Positions 24,901 to 34,316 of a DNA stretch of 64,000 nt are shown here, in pieces. Made by a program: the position numbers and the translations under genes. This DNA is from Mycolicibacterium frederiksbergense. Lineage in GTDB: Bacteria > Actinomycetota > Actinomycetes > Mycobacteriales > Mycobacteriaceae. The DNA lies in the NCBI RefSeq assembly GCF_012223425.1, contig NZ_CP038799.1, positions 4,262,249-4,326,248 of the forward strand. Direction: 5' to 3'. Under the pieces are notes generated by a model. The model did no database searches and was not told the origin of the DNA. It worked only from the letters and a program-made list of their open reading frames with translations. The number at the start of each line of letters is the position of its first letter. The stretch's first letter is position 1.

Positions 24901-25695
24901 GTGCCACGACCCTTTGCGCTGTTCACCGTGGTGATTACGGCTGCCGTGCTGTGCGCTCCGATCGCAGCGGGCGACCCGGGCACCGATCCGAACGAGCCCG
25001 ATGTCGACCCGGTGTTCGCGCCCGCCATCGATCCCGCGCTGGAACCCCCGCTCACCCCGGTCATGCAACCCGTCGCCGTGGCGGTGCCGCCGTCGCCCCA
25101 ACCGCAGCTGCACGGCCTCGTCGCCTCGCCACCACCGACCAGCACCGAGACTCCGGACGGCTGGAGGCTGACCCTGTCGGCGGTCAACGAGACCCAACTG
25201 GTCGCCGCTCCGCTGACCACCGCGCTGTCCTCACGCAGTTACATCGTCGGGGGCACCTTCAGCGGGAACATCACCGGGCCCGAGGGCGGTGAGATCCCGG
25301 AGGGGGTGCTGGAGGTCGGCTACCAGATCGGTTGCGGCGTCGACATGAGCACGTCCAACGGTGTCACGATCACCGGCACAGCCGGACTGTCGCCATCGGT
25401 CGGGCTGGCCGGTGTCGACGTGGGCTCGCCGGCGCTCGACGGTCTGATCCCGGTGCTGACCACGCCCGTCACCGGTGGTGCGGCCATCGGGTTGAAACCG
25501 GGCATCATCAACATGGTCCCGGTGACCCAGAAGGAGTTCCGGGGATCCAACCCGTGGGTGCTGGTCAGCAACTTCCAGGTCAAGATCGACGGATGCGTGG
25601 GCCAGTCCTTCATCCGCTCGTATGCCTTCCTGACCCGCTCGACGGACGAATCCGATTCGGTACTGGCCTATTACGGCGAGACCAAGGTGGTCTGA
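24901..25695 (+). CDS. MspA-family porin-like protein
   Basis: A 264-residue exported protein. A signal peptide (PRPFALFTVVITAAVLCAPI) is followed by about 60 residues of acidic and Pro-rich linker, then a beta-rich domain matching the MspA pattern: DGWRLTLSAVNET, SYIVGGTFSGNITGPEGG, GVLEVGYQIGCGVDMS, and a C-terminal Ser-x-Thr-x-x-Tyr-Gly-Glu-like VLAYYGETKVV. Two Cys in the barrel region could form a disulfide. Classic MspA lacks this long linker, so it is a divergent outer-membrane channel. GTG 24901 is preferred; GTG 24880 is in frame and possible. Confidence 0.78.
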   Translation: MPRPFALFTVVITAAVLCAPIAAGDPGTDPNEPDVDPVFAPAIDPALEPPLTPVMQPVAVAVPPSPQPQLHGLVASPPPTSTETPDGWRLTLSAVNETQLVAAPLTTALSSRSYIVGGTFSGNITGPEGGEIPEGVLEVGYQIGCGVDMSTSNGVTITGTAGLSPSVGLAGVDVGSPALDGLIPVLTTPVTGGAAIGLKPGIINMVPVTQKEFRGSNPWVLVSNFQVKIDGCVGQSFIRSYAFLTRSTDESDSVLAYYGETKVV

Positions 25696-25731
25696 TCCAG
25701 CCACCCCGAGTCGCTGCGCCCTTGCCCGCCG

Positions 25732-27192
25732 TCAGGGAAACCGCTTGAAGCAGCGGTCCTGCTCGCCGAGCACACCGACCCGGAACGCGTCGATCCGGGA
25801 GAAGCCCGACGGCACCGATTCGCCGTTGACATCGCTGGCAACCAGGCCGTTGAGCAGGATGCCCGACACCGCCTCGTCCACATCGCCCGCGGTGAGTGCA
25901 ATGGTGTTGCCGTCCGGGGTGCTGACGTCGTCGACCATCTTTGCGGTCGCGACACCCGTCAGGCACGCGGTGCGCAGGGCGGCCTGCGCCGTATCCAGTT
26001 CGACGCCGCGCTGATGCTGGATCGACTGCATGTAGCGCGATACCAGCACCGAATACGCGGTGTTGTCACCGGTGGCCAGTCCGGTGTCCTCGTCATCGGA
26101 TTGCGCGCCGAGCACCTCCAGTGCGGGCAGATCCACCGCGATGGTGTTGGTGGCCGGGCAGAACGTCACCGGCGCATCGGAATCGGCGTCTGCACAGTCA
26201 TGCGGCTCGAAGGTGAGTTCGGGCGGCTCGGCCGGCTCGAACAGGATGTCCATCGCGTCCACGATGGAACGCACCGAGTCCTCGGTGATCTGCAGCTCCC
26301 CGGATTGGTTCTCCGGCAACAACACCGGCAGATCACCGCGGCGTTGCTTGATCTCGGCCGGGTCCATCGTCGCGCACGACCCGGCGCCGTCGGTGAAGCC
26401 GAACTGGAACGCCGAGACCCGCTCGAAGGCCGACCCGTGTTCATCGTCGCCGACCTCGGCATCACTTTCGCTGAGCAGGGGATCGCGAAAGGCGATCATC
26501 GCGGCCAGCAGATTGTTCAGTCCGTCACCGGTGGACAGCGTGAATCGCGGTGAATTCCCTTCGGCGACCCACCGCATGTAGACCCCGGCCAGACAGTCGG
26601 CCTGCTGCTCGGACACCAGCGTCGGCGTCGATCGGGTGACCATCCCGGCTTGTTGCTGCACCGCGTGCCCGTACTCGTGGGCCAGCACCATGGTGACGGC
26701 CATATCGCCGTTTTCCCCGCGCAGCGACGGTAGCAGTACACCACGGTCCCAGCCAATCGTCTCGTCGTCCTGGCAGAACGCCGCGTTGACCAGGTTGTAG
26801 GTATCGGTGTCGCAGAAGACACCGTCGAAACCGTCTGCATCCCAAGAGATCACGTCGGACACCGGGGTGAAATCAGCGCCGAAGGTCTCCGGGTAGGCGG
26901 TCTCCCAGAACTCCTCGATATCGCTGACCGCGCTGACCGCGAGATGATCGATCTCGCCGCCGTCGGTATCGGTCACCTCGCGGGTGGGTTCGGCGGCGTC
27001 ATCGCGCAGGCCGGTCGGTCCGTCGGTGGCGGGCATGCCCGCCACCCGGAACGGATCGGCGAACACCGACACCGCGGTGCCCTGCAGTTCCTGTCCGCAC
27101 CCGCTGAGGACGAGCGCAATGCCGGCGGCCAGCGCCGCACCCGCCAAACGAGGAGAATTTCCCCGTCGCTTCGCTCGCCCCGCGTGCCTCAT
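25732..27192 (-). CDS. Putative neutral zinc metalloprotease lipoprotein (copy 1)
   Basis: A 486-residue predicted lipoprotein with lipobox LVLSGC near residue 30. The zincin motif is AHEYGHAVQQQAG near 220, with a downstream EQQADCLAGVYMRW that resembles the third-ligand region of the YpfJ/putative neutral zinc metallopeptidase family. A paralog with the same order of blocks is at 45760-47208. ATG 27192 has GGCGGGG upstream; the ATG at 27255 would precede the signal peptide by an odd 21 residues. Substrate unknown. Confidence 0.82.
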   Translation of the reverse strand: MRHAGRAKRRGNSPRLAGAALAAGIALVLSGCGQELQGTAVSVFADPFRVAGMPATDGPTGLRDDAAEPTREVTDTDGGEIDHLAVSAVSDIEEFWETAYPETFGADFTPVSDVISWDADGFDGVFCDTDTYNLVNAAFCQDDETIGWDRGVLLPSLRGENGDMAVTMVLAHEYGHAVQQQAGMVTRSTPTLVSEQQADCLAGVYMRWVAEGNSPRFTLSTGDGLNNLLAAMIAFRDPLLSESDAEVGDDEHGSAFERVSAFQFGFTDGAGSCATMDPAEIKQRRGDLPVLLPENQSGELQITEDSVRSIVDAMDILFEPAEPPELTFEPHDCADADSDAPVTFCPATNTIAVDLPALEVLGAQSDDEDTGLATGDNTAYSVLVSRYMQSIQHQRGVELDTAQAALRTACLTGVATAKMVDDVSTPDGNTIALTAGDVDEAVSGILLNGLVASDVNGESVPSGFSRIDAFRVGVLGEQDRCFKRFP

Positions 27193-27272
27193 ATCGTGCC
27201 CCGCCTTTCGGTGCGCGGACGGGCTGCCGCGTTTGTGCAGCCAGGATAGAGACAAACTGCCGGCGGCGGCGG

Positions 27273-29297
27273 TTATCCGGGTTCAGAAGTCAGCCGGCCC
27301 AGCGCGGCGAGGACGCGCTCGTGATCGGTCGTCGCCCAGAAGGGCGGCAGCGATGAGCGCAGATAGCCCCCGTAGCGCGCCGTCGCCATCCGGGAATCCA
27401 GCACCGCGACGACCCCGCGATCGTCGACGCGGCGCAGCAGCCGTCCCGCACCCTGGGACAGCAGCAGCGCGGCGTGGCTGGCCGCCACCGCCATGAATCC
27501 GTTACCGCCGCGCGCCGCGATGGCCCGCTGGCGCGCGGTCAGCAGCGGATCATCGGGGCGCGGGAACGGAATCCGGTCGATCAGCACCAGTGAGAGGGTG
27601 CGGCCTGGCACATCGACGCCCTGCCACAGCGACAGGGTGCCGAACAGCGAGGTCTCCTCGTCCTCGGCGAACCGTTGCACCAGGGCGGCGGTGGTGTCCT
27701 CGCCCTGGCACAGCACCGGCGTCGACAGACGTTCGGCCATCACCTCGGCGGTGGCCTTGGCCGCGCGCATCGAGGAGAACAGGCCCAGGGTGCGCCCGCC
27801 CGCGGCGGTGATCAGCGCCTCGATCTCGTCGAGCTGGGCCGGCGATCCGGTGCCGTCACGCCCGGGCGGGGGCAGATGCTTGGCCACGTACAGGATTCCG
27901 GACTTGGCATGGTCGAACGGTGACCCGACGTCCAGCCCGCGCCACGTGGTCTTGCCCTCCCCGCCAGACAGTCCCCAGGCGGCGGCCATCCCGTCGAAGT
28001 TGCCCCCGATGGTCAGTGTCGCCGAGGTCAGTACCGCGGTGGAATGCTCAAACAACCTGGTGCGCAACAACCCTGACACCGACAGGGGCGCCACGCGCAG
28101 GATGGCCCGCTTTCCTCCGCCGCCCCGATGGTTCTCCTCGTGGTCGAGCCACACCACGTCGACGCGATCGGGGATCGCCGGGCCGAACGAATCCAGGATC
28201 CGTGCCGCGATGTCACCGATCTCGGTCACCGCGGTGACGGCCTCGGTGCGCGCGGCGGCCGCCTGCGGATCGGTGGGGGTGGTGTCGATCGCGGACCGGA
28301 TGGTGAACGCCGCATCGCGCAGCGCGGTCAGGTAGGTGGCCAGCTCGTCATCGAGACGGTCGATGCGCCCCGGTTCGGCGTCATAGATGGCCGAGGCCAG
28401 ATTGGCCCCGGCGGCCTCCAGACGGTCGGAGAGTTCGTCGGCAACCAGCCTGCCGATGCGCCGCTGCGCTGCGCCGAGCACGGTGGCAGAGAGTTCCCCG
28501 GTGGCCACGCTGGTGACCCGGTCGACCAGTTCGTGCGCCTCGTCGACCACCAGCAGGTCGTGTTCGGGCAGCACCGAGGCATCAGCGATGGCGTCGATGG
28601 CCAGCAGCGCGTGATTGGTGACCACCACATCGGAGTTGCCCGCCTTGGCGCGGGCCTTCTCCGAGAAACAGTCGGTGCTGAACGGGCAGCGTGACACCCC
28701 GATGCACTCCCGTGCCGACACGCTGACCTGGCTCCAGGACCGGTCGGGCACCCCGGGGACCAGGTCGTCGCGGTCACCGGTCTCGGTCTCCGAGGACCAG
28801 CTCGTCAGGCGCTTCACATCGCGTCCCAGCGCGGTTGCGGCCACCGCGTCGAACAGTTCCTCCTGCGGGCGGTCCTCCGCCGAATCCGCGGCACTGCCAT
28901 TGTGGATCTTGTTCAGGCACAGGTAATTCCCCCGGCCCTTCAGCAGCGCGAAGGTGGGACGCCGGGGGAGCTGACCGGCCAGTGCATCGGCGAGGCGGGG
29001 CAAATCCCGGTCCACCAGCTGACGCTGCAGGGCGATGGTGGCGGTGGACACCACGACGGGTTCGTTGGCTGCGACCGCCCGCGCGATGGACGGCACCAGA
29101 TAGGCCAGCGACTTACCCGTGCCGGTGCCCGCCTGCACGGCCAGATGCCGGCCCGTTTCGAAGGCTTCGGTGACGGCCTCGGCCATCTCGACCTGCCCGG
29201 GTCGCTGCGCCCCGCCGAGCGCCGCGACCGCCGAGGCGAGCAACTCGGTTGTCGGGTTGGGTCGAGCGGAGCGACGGGAAGAAGGACTACTTGTCAC
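27273..29297 (-). CDS. dinG: DinG-type ATP-dependent helicase
   Basis: A 674-residue XPD/DinG family superfamily 2 helicase. Walker A is AGTGTGKSLAYLVPS near residue 57, DEAH box is LLVVDEAHELVD near 245, and four Cys (NYLCLN, ARECIG, SRCPF, TDCFS) between them can bind a 4Fe-4S cluster. Motif VI region is GAGRLLRRVDDRG. It likely unwinds R-loops and damaged structures. Its ATG overlaps the pncB stop by 4 bp. Same position as Rv1329c. Confidence 0.94.
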   Translation of the reverse strand: MTSSPSSRRSARPNPTTELLASAVAALGGAQRPGQVEMAEAVTEAFETGRHLAVQAGTGTGKSLAYLVPSIARAVAANEPVVVSTATIALQRQLVDRDLPRLADALAGQLPRRPTFALLKGRGNYLCLNKIHNGSAADSAEDRPQEELFDAVAATALGRDVKRLTSWSSETETGDRDDLVPGVPDRSWSQVSVSARECIGVSRCPFSTDCFSEKARAKAGNSDVVVTNHALLAIDAIADASVLPEHDLLVVDEAHELVDRVTSVATGELSATVLGAAQRRIGRLVADELSDRLEAAGANLASAIYDAEPGRIDRLDDELATYLTALRDAAFTIRSAIDTTPTDPQAAAARTEAVTAVTEIGDIAARILDSFGPAIPDRVDVVWLDHEENHRGGGGKRAILRVAPLSVSGLLRTRLFEHSTAVLTSATLTIGGNFDGMAAAWGLSGGEGKTTWRGLDVGSPFDHAKSGILYVAKHLPPPGRDGTGSPAQLDEIEALITAAGGRTLGLFSSMRAAKATAEVMAERLSTPVLCQGEDTTAALVQRFAEDEETSLFGTLSLWQGVDVPGRTLSLVLIDRIPFPRPDDPLLTARQRAIAARGGNGFMAVAASHAALLLSQGAGRLLRRVDDRGVVAVLDSRMATARYGGYLRSSLPPFWATTDHERVLAALGRLTSEPG

Positions 29298-30613
29298 GAG
29301 GTCGGTTTGTCCGGTGCCACGACGCGGGTCGGGATGGCCGGTTCGCCCTTGGACAGCTTCAGGCCGTCCCAGGGCAGACTGCCGAGCCCGGCCGCCGCCC
29401 GAGCGCGGGCCTGCTCCAGGTTGTGTTCGTGCACGGGGTGCCCGCCCCGGACCAGTTCGACCGACAACGGCCGCGACTCGAACCCGACTTCGGTCGGCGG
29501 CGGATGACCGGCCGGATAGACGACCTCTTCCACGATCGTCCCGGAGGGTTTGGCAACCCGCAGCGCCTCCTTGGTGCCACCCGCCGACGCCTTGTGCGCA
29601 CTGCGTTTCTGCACGGTGATGCCGTCGACCTCGACGAGCTTGTAGACCATGCCGGCCGTGGGCGCGCCCGATCCGGTGACCAACGAGGTACCGACGCCGT
29701 AGCTGTCGACGGGCTCGGCCCGCAGCGCGGCGATGGCGAACTCGTCGAGGTCGCTGGAGACCACGATCTTGGTGCCGGTGGCTCCGAGACCGTCCAACTG
29801 ATCGCGCACCTGGCGGACCAGTACGGCGAGTTCACCGGAGTCGATGCGCACCGCGCCCAGTTCGGGGCCGGCGACCGCGATCGCGTTGGCGACGCCGTCG
29901 GTGATGTCATAGGTGTCCACCAGCAGGGTGGTGCCGACGCCGAGGGCATCGACCTGGGCCTGGAACGCGGAGCGTTCATCCGTTCCATCGGCGGTGGTGT
30001 GCAGCAGGGTGAAGGCATGCGCGCTGGTGCCCAGCGCCGGAACCCCGTGGCGCTGCTGGGCGGCCAGGTTGGAGCTGCCGTGGAATCCGGCGATCCAGGC
30101 CGCCCTGGCCGCGGCGACGGCGGCCTCCTCATGGGTACGCCGCGAACCCATCTCGATGAGCTGCCGGCCGCCGGCGGCCGACACCATCCGGGCCGCGGCC
30201 GAGGCGATCGCGCTGTCGTGATTGAGGATGGACAGCGCCAGCGTCTCCAGGACGACGCACTCGGCAAAGCTGCCACGCACCGAGAGCACCGGCGAGTTCG
30301 GGAAGTACAGCTCACCCTCCGGGTAGCCGTGTACATCGCCGGTGAACCGGAATTCCGACAGATACGCCAACGTGTCGGCGTCCAGGAAATCGGATACCGC
30401 CGCCAGGGTCTGCGGATCGAAGGTGAACTGCGCCAGCGCTTCCACGAAACGCCCGGTGCCCGCCACCACCCCGTAGCGCCGTCCCTCGGGCAACCGCCGC
30501 GCGAAGACCTCGAAGGTGCACCGCTTGTGCGCCGAGCCGTCGCGCAGCGCAGCCGCGAGCATCGTCAGCTCGTATTTGTCCGTCAGCAGTGCTGTGCTCA
30601 CGCCGTGGCTCAC
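29294..30613 (-). CDS. pncB: Nicotinate phosphoribosyltransferase
   Basis: A 439-residue enzyme of the Preiss-Handler NAD salvage pathway, making nicotinate mononucleotide from nicotinate and PRPP. Family blocks include LLTDKYELTMLAAALRDG, CTFEVFARRLPEGR, GSRRTHEEAAVAAARAAWIAGF and IVVSSDLDEFAIAAL. GTG 30613 is chosen because GGTGAGATC sits directly upstream; GTG 30601 is the alternative, and the far-upstream ATG would run over clpS. First gene of pncB-dinG; divergent from clpS. Confidence 0.92.
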   Translation of the reverse strand: MSHGVSTALLTDKYELTMLAAALRDGSAHKRCTFEVFARRLPEGRRYGVVAGTGRFVEALAQFTFDPQTLAAVSDFLDADTLAYLSEFRFTGDVHGYPEGELYFPNSPVLSVRGSFAECVVLETLALSILNHDSAIASAAARMVSAAGGRQLIEMGSRRTHEEAAVAAARAAWIAGFHGSSNLAAQQRHGVPALGTSAHAFTLLHTTADGTDERSAFQAQVDALGVGTTLLVDTYDITDGVANAIAVAGPELGAVRIDSGELAVLVRQVRDQLDGLGATGTKIVVSSDLDEFAIAALRAEPVDSYGVGTSLVTGSGAPTAGMVYKLVEVDGITVQKRSAHKASAGGTKEALRVAKPSGTIVEEVVYPAGHPPPTEVGFESRPLSVELVRGGHPVHEHNLEQARARAAAGLGSLPWDGLKLSKGEPAIPTRVVAPDKPTS

Positions 30614-30664
30614 GATCTCACCGTATCGGTACCGTTCCGGTTCGGGCGCGCAGTCGGCCCCCGG

Positions 30665-30677
30665 TATCCTGTGCGTC
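30665..30677 (+). promoter_or_regulatory. Candidate -10 of leaderless clpS mRNA
   Basis: TATCCT at 30665-30670 is followed by seven bases and the ATG at 30678. No Shine-Dalgarno is visible, so a leaderless transcript is likely. Confidence 0.55.
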
Positions 30678-30992
30678 ATGGTTACCCCAGCGCGGACCAA
30701 GCCGGGTACCCGGGAGGACACGGCGGCTGACGTCGACCGCCGAGAGGACGCCGCCACGGACAGTCCCTGGGTCACGGTCGTGTGGGACGACCCGGTCAAT
30801 CTGATGTCGTATGTGACCTACGTATTCCAGAAACTGTTCGGCTACTCCGAACCGCACGCCACCAAACTCATGATGCAGGTACACACCGAGGGCAAGGCCG
30901 TCGTCTCGGCCGGCAGCCGGGAGTCGATGGAGGTCGACGTCACCAAGCTGCACTCCGCCGGGCTGTGGGCCACCATGCAGCAGGACCGCTGA
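30678..30992 (+). CDS. clpS: ATP-dependent Clp protease adaptor ClpS
   Basis: A 104-residue N-degron adaptor that delivers N-end-rule substrates to ClpC1P1P2. The ClpS core is intact: VVWDDPVNLMSYVTYVFQKL, FGYSEPHATKLMMQVHTEG and KAVVSAGSRESMEVDVTKLH, with the Asp-Asp and Met/His of the binding pocket in place. The first 30 residues are a variable tail. It heads a rightward gene string to the rhomboid gene. Same position as Rv1331. Confidence 0.93.
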   Translation: MVTPARTKPGTREDTAADVDRREDAATDSPWVTVVWDDPVNLMSYVTYVFQKLFGYSEPHATKLMMQVHTEGKAVVSAGSRESMEVDVTKLHSAGLWATMQQDR

Positions 30993-30996
30993 TCAC

Positions 30997-31581
30997 GTGC
31001 GGAAATGGAAGCGGATCGACGGCGCCGACGGCCCCCGATTCCGGTCTTCGCTGGCCGCGCACGAGGCCGCGCTGTTGCGCAATCTGGTGACCTCGCTGAC
31101 CGGGATGCTCGACGATCGCGAATCCGCCGCTCCGGCTGACGAACTCAGCGAGATCACCGGTATCCGCACCGGTCATTCGTCGCCGCCCGAGGACGAGACG
31201 ATGAAGCGGTTGCTGCCGGACTTCTTCCGGTCCCGCAACGGCCATCCCGCGGGCTCCGCGGCCGCCGACAGCTTGAACAGCGCGCTGCGCAGCCTGCATG
31301 AGCCGGCCATCATCGATGCGAAACGGCAAGCGGCGCAACGCCTGCTGGACACCATGCCCGAGGGTGGCGGGAAGTTCGAGCTCTCCGAGGATGACGCGCA
31401 GGCCTGGGCGTCCTCGGTCAACGACGTGCGTCTGGCGCTCGGCGCGATGCTGGAGATCGGCCCCGAGGGCCTCGACCAGCTGCCCGTCGGGCATCCGATG
31501 GCCGGCCATCTCGACGTGTACCAATGGCTGACGGTGCTGCAGGAGTATCTGGTGATCAGCCTGATGGGGTCGCGTCCGTGA
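30997..31581 (+). CDS. DUF2017 family protein
   Basis: A 194-residue actinobacterial protein of unknown function, in the position of Rv1332. It is helical with the conserved end LPVGHPMAGHLDVYQWLTVLQEYLV. It begins with GTG 4 bp after clpS and its stop overlaps the next GTG (GTGA), so it is translated within the clpS string. The constant neighbourhood with clpS suggests a proteolysis link, which is only inference. Confidence 0.85.
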   Translation: MRKWKRIDGADGPRFRSSLAAHEAALLRNLVTSLTGMLDDRESAAPADELSEITGIRTGHSSPPEDETMKRLLPDFFRSRNGHPAGSAAADSLNSALRSLHEPAIIDAKRQAAQRLLDTMPEGGGKFELSEDDAQAWASSVNDVRLALGAMLEIGPEGLDQLPVGHPMAGHLDVYQWLTVLQEYLVISLMGSRP

Positions 31582-32609
31582 CCGACTGGGGTTCCATCAC
31601 CGATGTCGCCGGCATCAAGGTCGGTCACCATCAGCGGATCGACGACGACGCGACGCTGGGATCCGGGTGGGCGTGCGGCAGCACCGTGGTGCTGGCGCCG
31701 GAAGGCACGGTCGGCGCGGTCGACTGCCGGGGTGGGGCCCCGGGCAGCCGCGAGACCGATCTGCTGGATCCGTCCAACAGCGTGCGTCATGTCGATGCGG
31801 TACTGCTCACCGGCGGCAGCGCCTACGGGCTGGCCGCCGCCGACGGTGTGATGACCTGGCTGGAGGAGCAGGGCCGCGGCGTGTCGATGGACGGCGGCGT
31901 GGTGCCGATCGTGCCCGGCGCGGTCATCTTCGACCTGCCGGTCGGCGGCTGGGGCTGCCGCCCGGACGCGGAGTTCGGCTACCAGGCCGTGCGGTCCGCC
32001 GGCCGGACATTCGCCATCGGGAACGCCGGAGCCGGGGCGGGAGCACGGGCCGGTGTGCTCAAGGGCGGGCTCGGAACCGCCTCGCTGACCCTGCCCGATA
32101 TCGGCGTGACGGTGGGCGCGGTCGTCGCCGTCAACTCCGGGGGCAATGTCATCGACCCGGCGACCGGGCTGCCCTGGATGGCCGATCTCATCGCGGCGTT
32201 CGGGTTGAGCTCTCCACCGCCCGCGGAGGTGGCCGAGTTCGCGAGCCTCGACACGTTGAGCGGTCCGTTGAACACCACCATCGCCGTCGTCGCGACCGAC
32301 GCCGCGATCAGCCCGGCCGGGTGCCACCGCGTCGCCATCGCGGCTCAGGACGGATTGGCCCACACCATCCGTCCGGCGCACACACCGGTGGATGGTGACA
32401 CCGTGTTCGCGCTGGCCACCGGGGCGGTGCAGGTGCCGCCGTCGGAGAAGGTTCCGGCCGCGATGTCCCCGGAGACGGCGATGCTCACCGCGATCGGTGC
32501 CGCCGCCGCCGACTGTCTGGCACGTGCCGTACTGGTCGGTGTGCTGGCGGCGGAATCGGTCGCCGGAATACCTACCTACCGTGGCCTGTTGCGCGGAGCG
32601 TTCCCGTGA
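31578..32609 (+). CDS. P1 family peptidase (DmpA/NylC type)
   Basis: A 343-residue self-processing N-terminal-nucleophile hydrolase, as in Rv1333. The predicted autocleavage point is in GPLNTTIAVVATDA near residue 230, where the second Thr becomes the nucleophile, as in nylon-oligomer hydrolase NylC. Upstream GGSAYGLAAADGVMTWLEEQ and GAGAGARAGVLKGGLGTASL are family blocks. Overlaps the previous gene (GTGA). Likely an aminopeptidase or amidase acting on small peptides. Confidence 0.9.
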   Translation: MTDWGSITDVAGIKVGHHQRIDDDATLGSGWACGSTVVLAPEGTVGAVDCRGGAPGSRETDLLDPSNSVRHVDAVLLTGGSAYGLAAADGVMTWLEEQGRGVSMDGGVVPIVPGAVIFDLPVGGWGCRPDAEFGYQAVRSAGRTFAIGNAGAGAGARAGVLKGGLGTASLTLPDIGVTVGAVVAVNSGGNVIDPATGLPWMADLIAAFGLSSPPPAEVAEFASLDTLSGPLNTTIAVVATDAAISPAGCHRVAIAAQDGLAHTIRPAHTPVDGDTVFALATGAVQVPPSEKVPAAMSPETAMLTAIGAAAADCLARAVLVGVLAAESVAGIPTYRGLLRGAFP

Positions 32610-32640
32610 TGTCGCCGAAACAGAGAAACGGAGTTCTGAC

Positions 32641-33057
32641 GTGCTGGTGATCCGCGCCGACCTGGTGGATGCCATGGTCGCCCACGCGCGCGCCGACCAT
32701 CCCGACGAAGCGTGCGGCGTGATCGCCGGACCGGAGGGTTCGGATCGCCCGCAGCGTTTCATCCAGATGGTCAACGCCGAGCGGTCCCCGACGTTCTACC
32801 GGTTCGATTCCGGTGAGCAGCTCAAGGTCTGGCGCGCAATGGACGACAACGACGAGGTGCCCGTCGTGATCTACCACTCGCACACCGCCACCGAGGCGTA
32901 CCCCAGCCGCACCGACATCTCGTTCGCGTCCGAACCGGACGCCCACTATGTGCTTGTCTCCACCCGCGACCCCGAGGCGCACGAACTGCGCAGCTACCGC
33001 ATCCTCGACGGCGTCGTCACCGAAGAACCTGTCAGCATCGTCGAGCAGTACGGATAA
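32641..33057 (+). CDS. mec: CysO-cysteine peptidase Mec (JAMM)
   Basis: A 138-residue zinc JAMM/MPN+ isopeptidase that releases cysteine from the CysO-Cys adduct. The motif YHSHTATEAYPSRTD supplies the two His, Ser and Asp, and the upstream Glu is in HPDEACGVIAG. GTG 32641 has CGGAG about 8 nt upstream. It is followed by cysO (11 bp) and cysM, completing the sulfur-carrier cysteine pathway. Same order as Rv1334-Rv1336. Confidence 0.95.
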   Translation: MLVIRADLVDAMVAHARADHPDEACGVIAGPEGSDRPQRFIQMVNAERSPTFYRFDSGEQLKVWRAMDDNDEVPVVIYHSHTATEAYPSRTDISFASEPDAHYVLVSTRDPEAHELRSYRILDGVVTEEPVSIVEQYG

Positions 33058-33068
33058 AAGGAGCCACC

Positions 33069-33341
33069 GTGTCAGTAGTCGTGTCGATCCCCACCATCTT
33101 GCGCACCCACACCGGCGGGGAGAAGCGGGTGAACGCCGCCGGTGACACCCTGGCGGCCATCATCGCCGACCTGGAGAGCAACTACTCGGGGATCTCGGAG
33201 CGCCTCGTGGACAACGGCAAGCTGCACCGCTTCGTCAACATCTACGTCAACGACGAGGACGTCCGGTTCTCCGGCGGCCTGGAAACCGCCATCGCCGCCG
33301 GTGATTCGGTGACGATCCTGCCCGCCGTTGCAGGTGGGTAG
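33069..33341 (+). CDS. cysO: Sulfur-carrier protein CysO
   Basis: A 90-residue ubiquitin-like (ThiS/MoaD) sulfur carrier ending in VAGG, whose terminal glycine is thiocarboxylated and donates sulfur to CysM-bound aminoacrylate. The beta-grasp pattern VSIPTILRTHTGGEKRVNA and VNDEDVRFSGGLETAIAAGD is clear. GTG start with AAAGGAG upstream. It sits between mec and cysM. Confidence 0.95.
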   Translation: MSVVVSIPTILRTHTGGEKRVNAAGDTLAAIIADLESNYSGISERLVDNGKLHRFVNIYVNDEDVRFSGGLETAIAAGDSVTILPAVAGG

Positions 33342-33344
33342 GCC

Positions 33345-34316
33345 TTGACGCGATACGACTCGTTGCTGCAGGCGCTGGGGAACACCCCGCTGGTCGGGCT
33401 GCAGCGGCTGTCTCCGCGCTGGGAGGAAGACGAGAACGGTCCGCACGTGCGGCTGTGGGCCAAGCTCGAGGACCGCAACCCCACCGGCTCCATCAAGGAT
33501 CGGCCCGCCCTGCGGATGATCGAGCAGGCCGAGCGCGACGGTCTCATCAAGCCCGGCGACACCCTGCTGGAGCCGACGAGCGGCAACACCGGCATCTCGC
33601 TGGCCATGGCGGCACTGCTCAAGGGCTACCGGCTGATCTGCGTGATGCCGGAGAACACCTCGATCGAGCGTCGTCAGCTCCTCGAGTTGTACGGTGCCAA
33701 GATCATCTTCAGCGCCGCCGAGGGCGGGTCGAACACCGCTGTGGCGCACGCCAAAGAGCTTGCCGCGCAGAACCCTTCGTGGGTGATGCTGTACCAGTAC
33801 GGAAACCCGGCCAACGCCGCGGCGCACTATGAGGGGACCGGGCCCGAACTGCTGGCCGACCTGCCGGAGATCACCCATTTCGTCGGCGGACTCGGCACCA
33901 CCGGCACGCTGATGGGCACCGGCCGATTCCTGCGCGAGCATGTGCCGGGTATCCAGATCGTCGCCGCCGAGCCACGCTACGGCGAGGGTGTGTACGCGCT
34001 GCGCAACATCGACGAAGGCTTCGTGCCCGAGCTCTACGACCCGGAGGTGCTGACCACCCGGTTCTCGGTGGGCGCGTTCGACGCCGTCAAACGCACCCGG
34101 GAGATCGTCGAGGTGGAGGGCATCTTCGCGGGGATCTCCACGGGCGCGATCCTGCACGCTGCGCTCGGCATGGCGGCCAAGGCGATCAAGGCCGGTGAAC
34201 GCGCCGATATCGCGTTCACCGTGTGTGACGCCGGTTGGAAGTATCTGTCCACCGGTGCCTACGCCGGTAGCCTCGATGATGCAGAGGATGCGTTGGAAGG
34301 GCAGCTGTGGGCATAA
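33345..34316 (+). CDS. cysM: O-phosphoserine sulfhydrylase CysM
   Basis: A 323-residue PLP-dependent cysteine synthase that uses O-phosphoserine and CysO thiocarboxylate. The PLP Lys is in PTGSIKDRPALRM near residue 51, the substrate loop is EPTSGNTGISLAMA, and the phosphate-binding loop is GGLGTTGTLMGTGRFL. TTG start at 33345 lies 3 bp after cysO. It overlaps the GTG of the rhomboid gene by 10 bp. Confidence 0.94.
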   Translation: MTRYDSLLQALGNTPLVGLQRLSPRWEEDENGPHVRLWAKLEDRNPTGSIKDRPALRMIEQAERDGLIKPGDTLLEPTSGNTGISLAMAALLKGYRLICVMPENTSIERRQLLELYGAKIIFSAAEGGSNTAVAHAKELAAQNPSWVMLYQYGNPANAAAHYEGTGPELLADLPEITHFVGGLGTTGTLMGTGRFLREHVPGIQIVAAEPRYGEGVYALRNIDEGFVPELYDPEVLTTRFSVGAFDAVKRTREIVEVEGIFAGISTGAILHAALGMAAKAIKAGERADIAFTVCDAGWKYLSTGAYAGSLDDAEDALEGQLWA

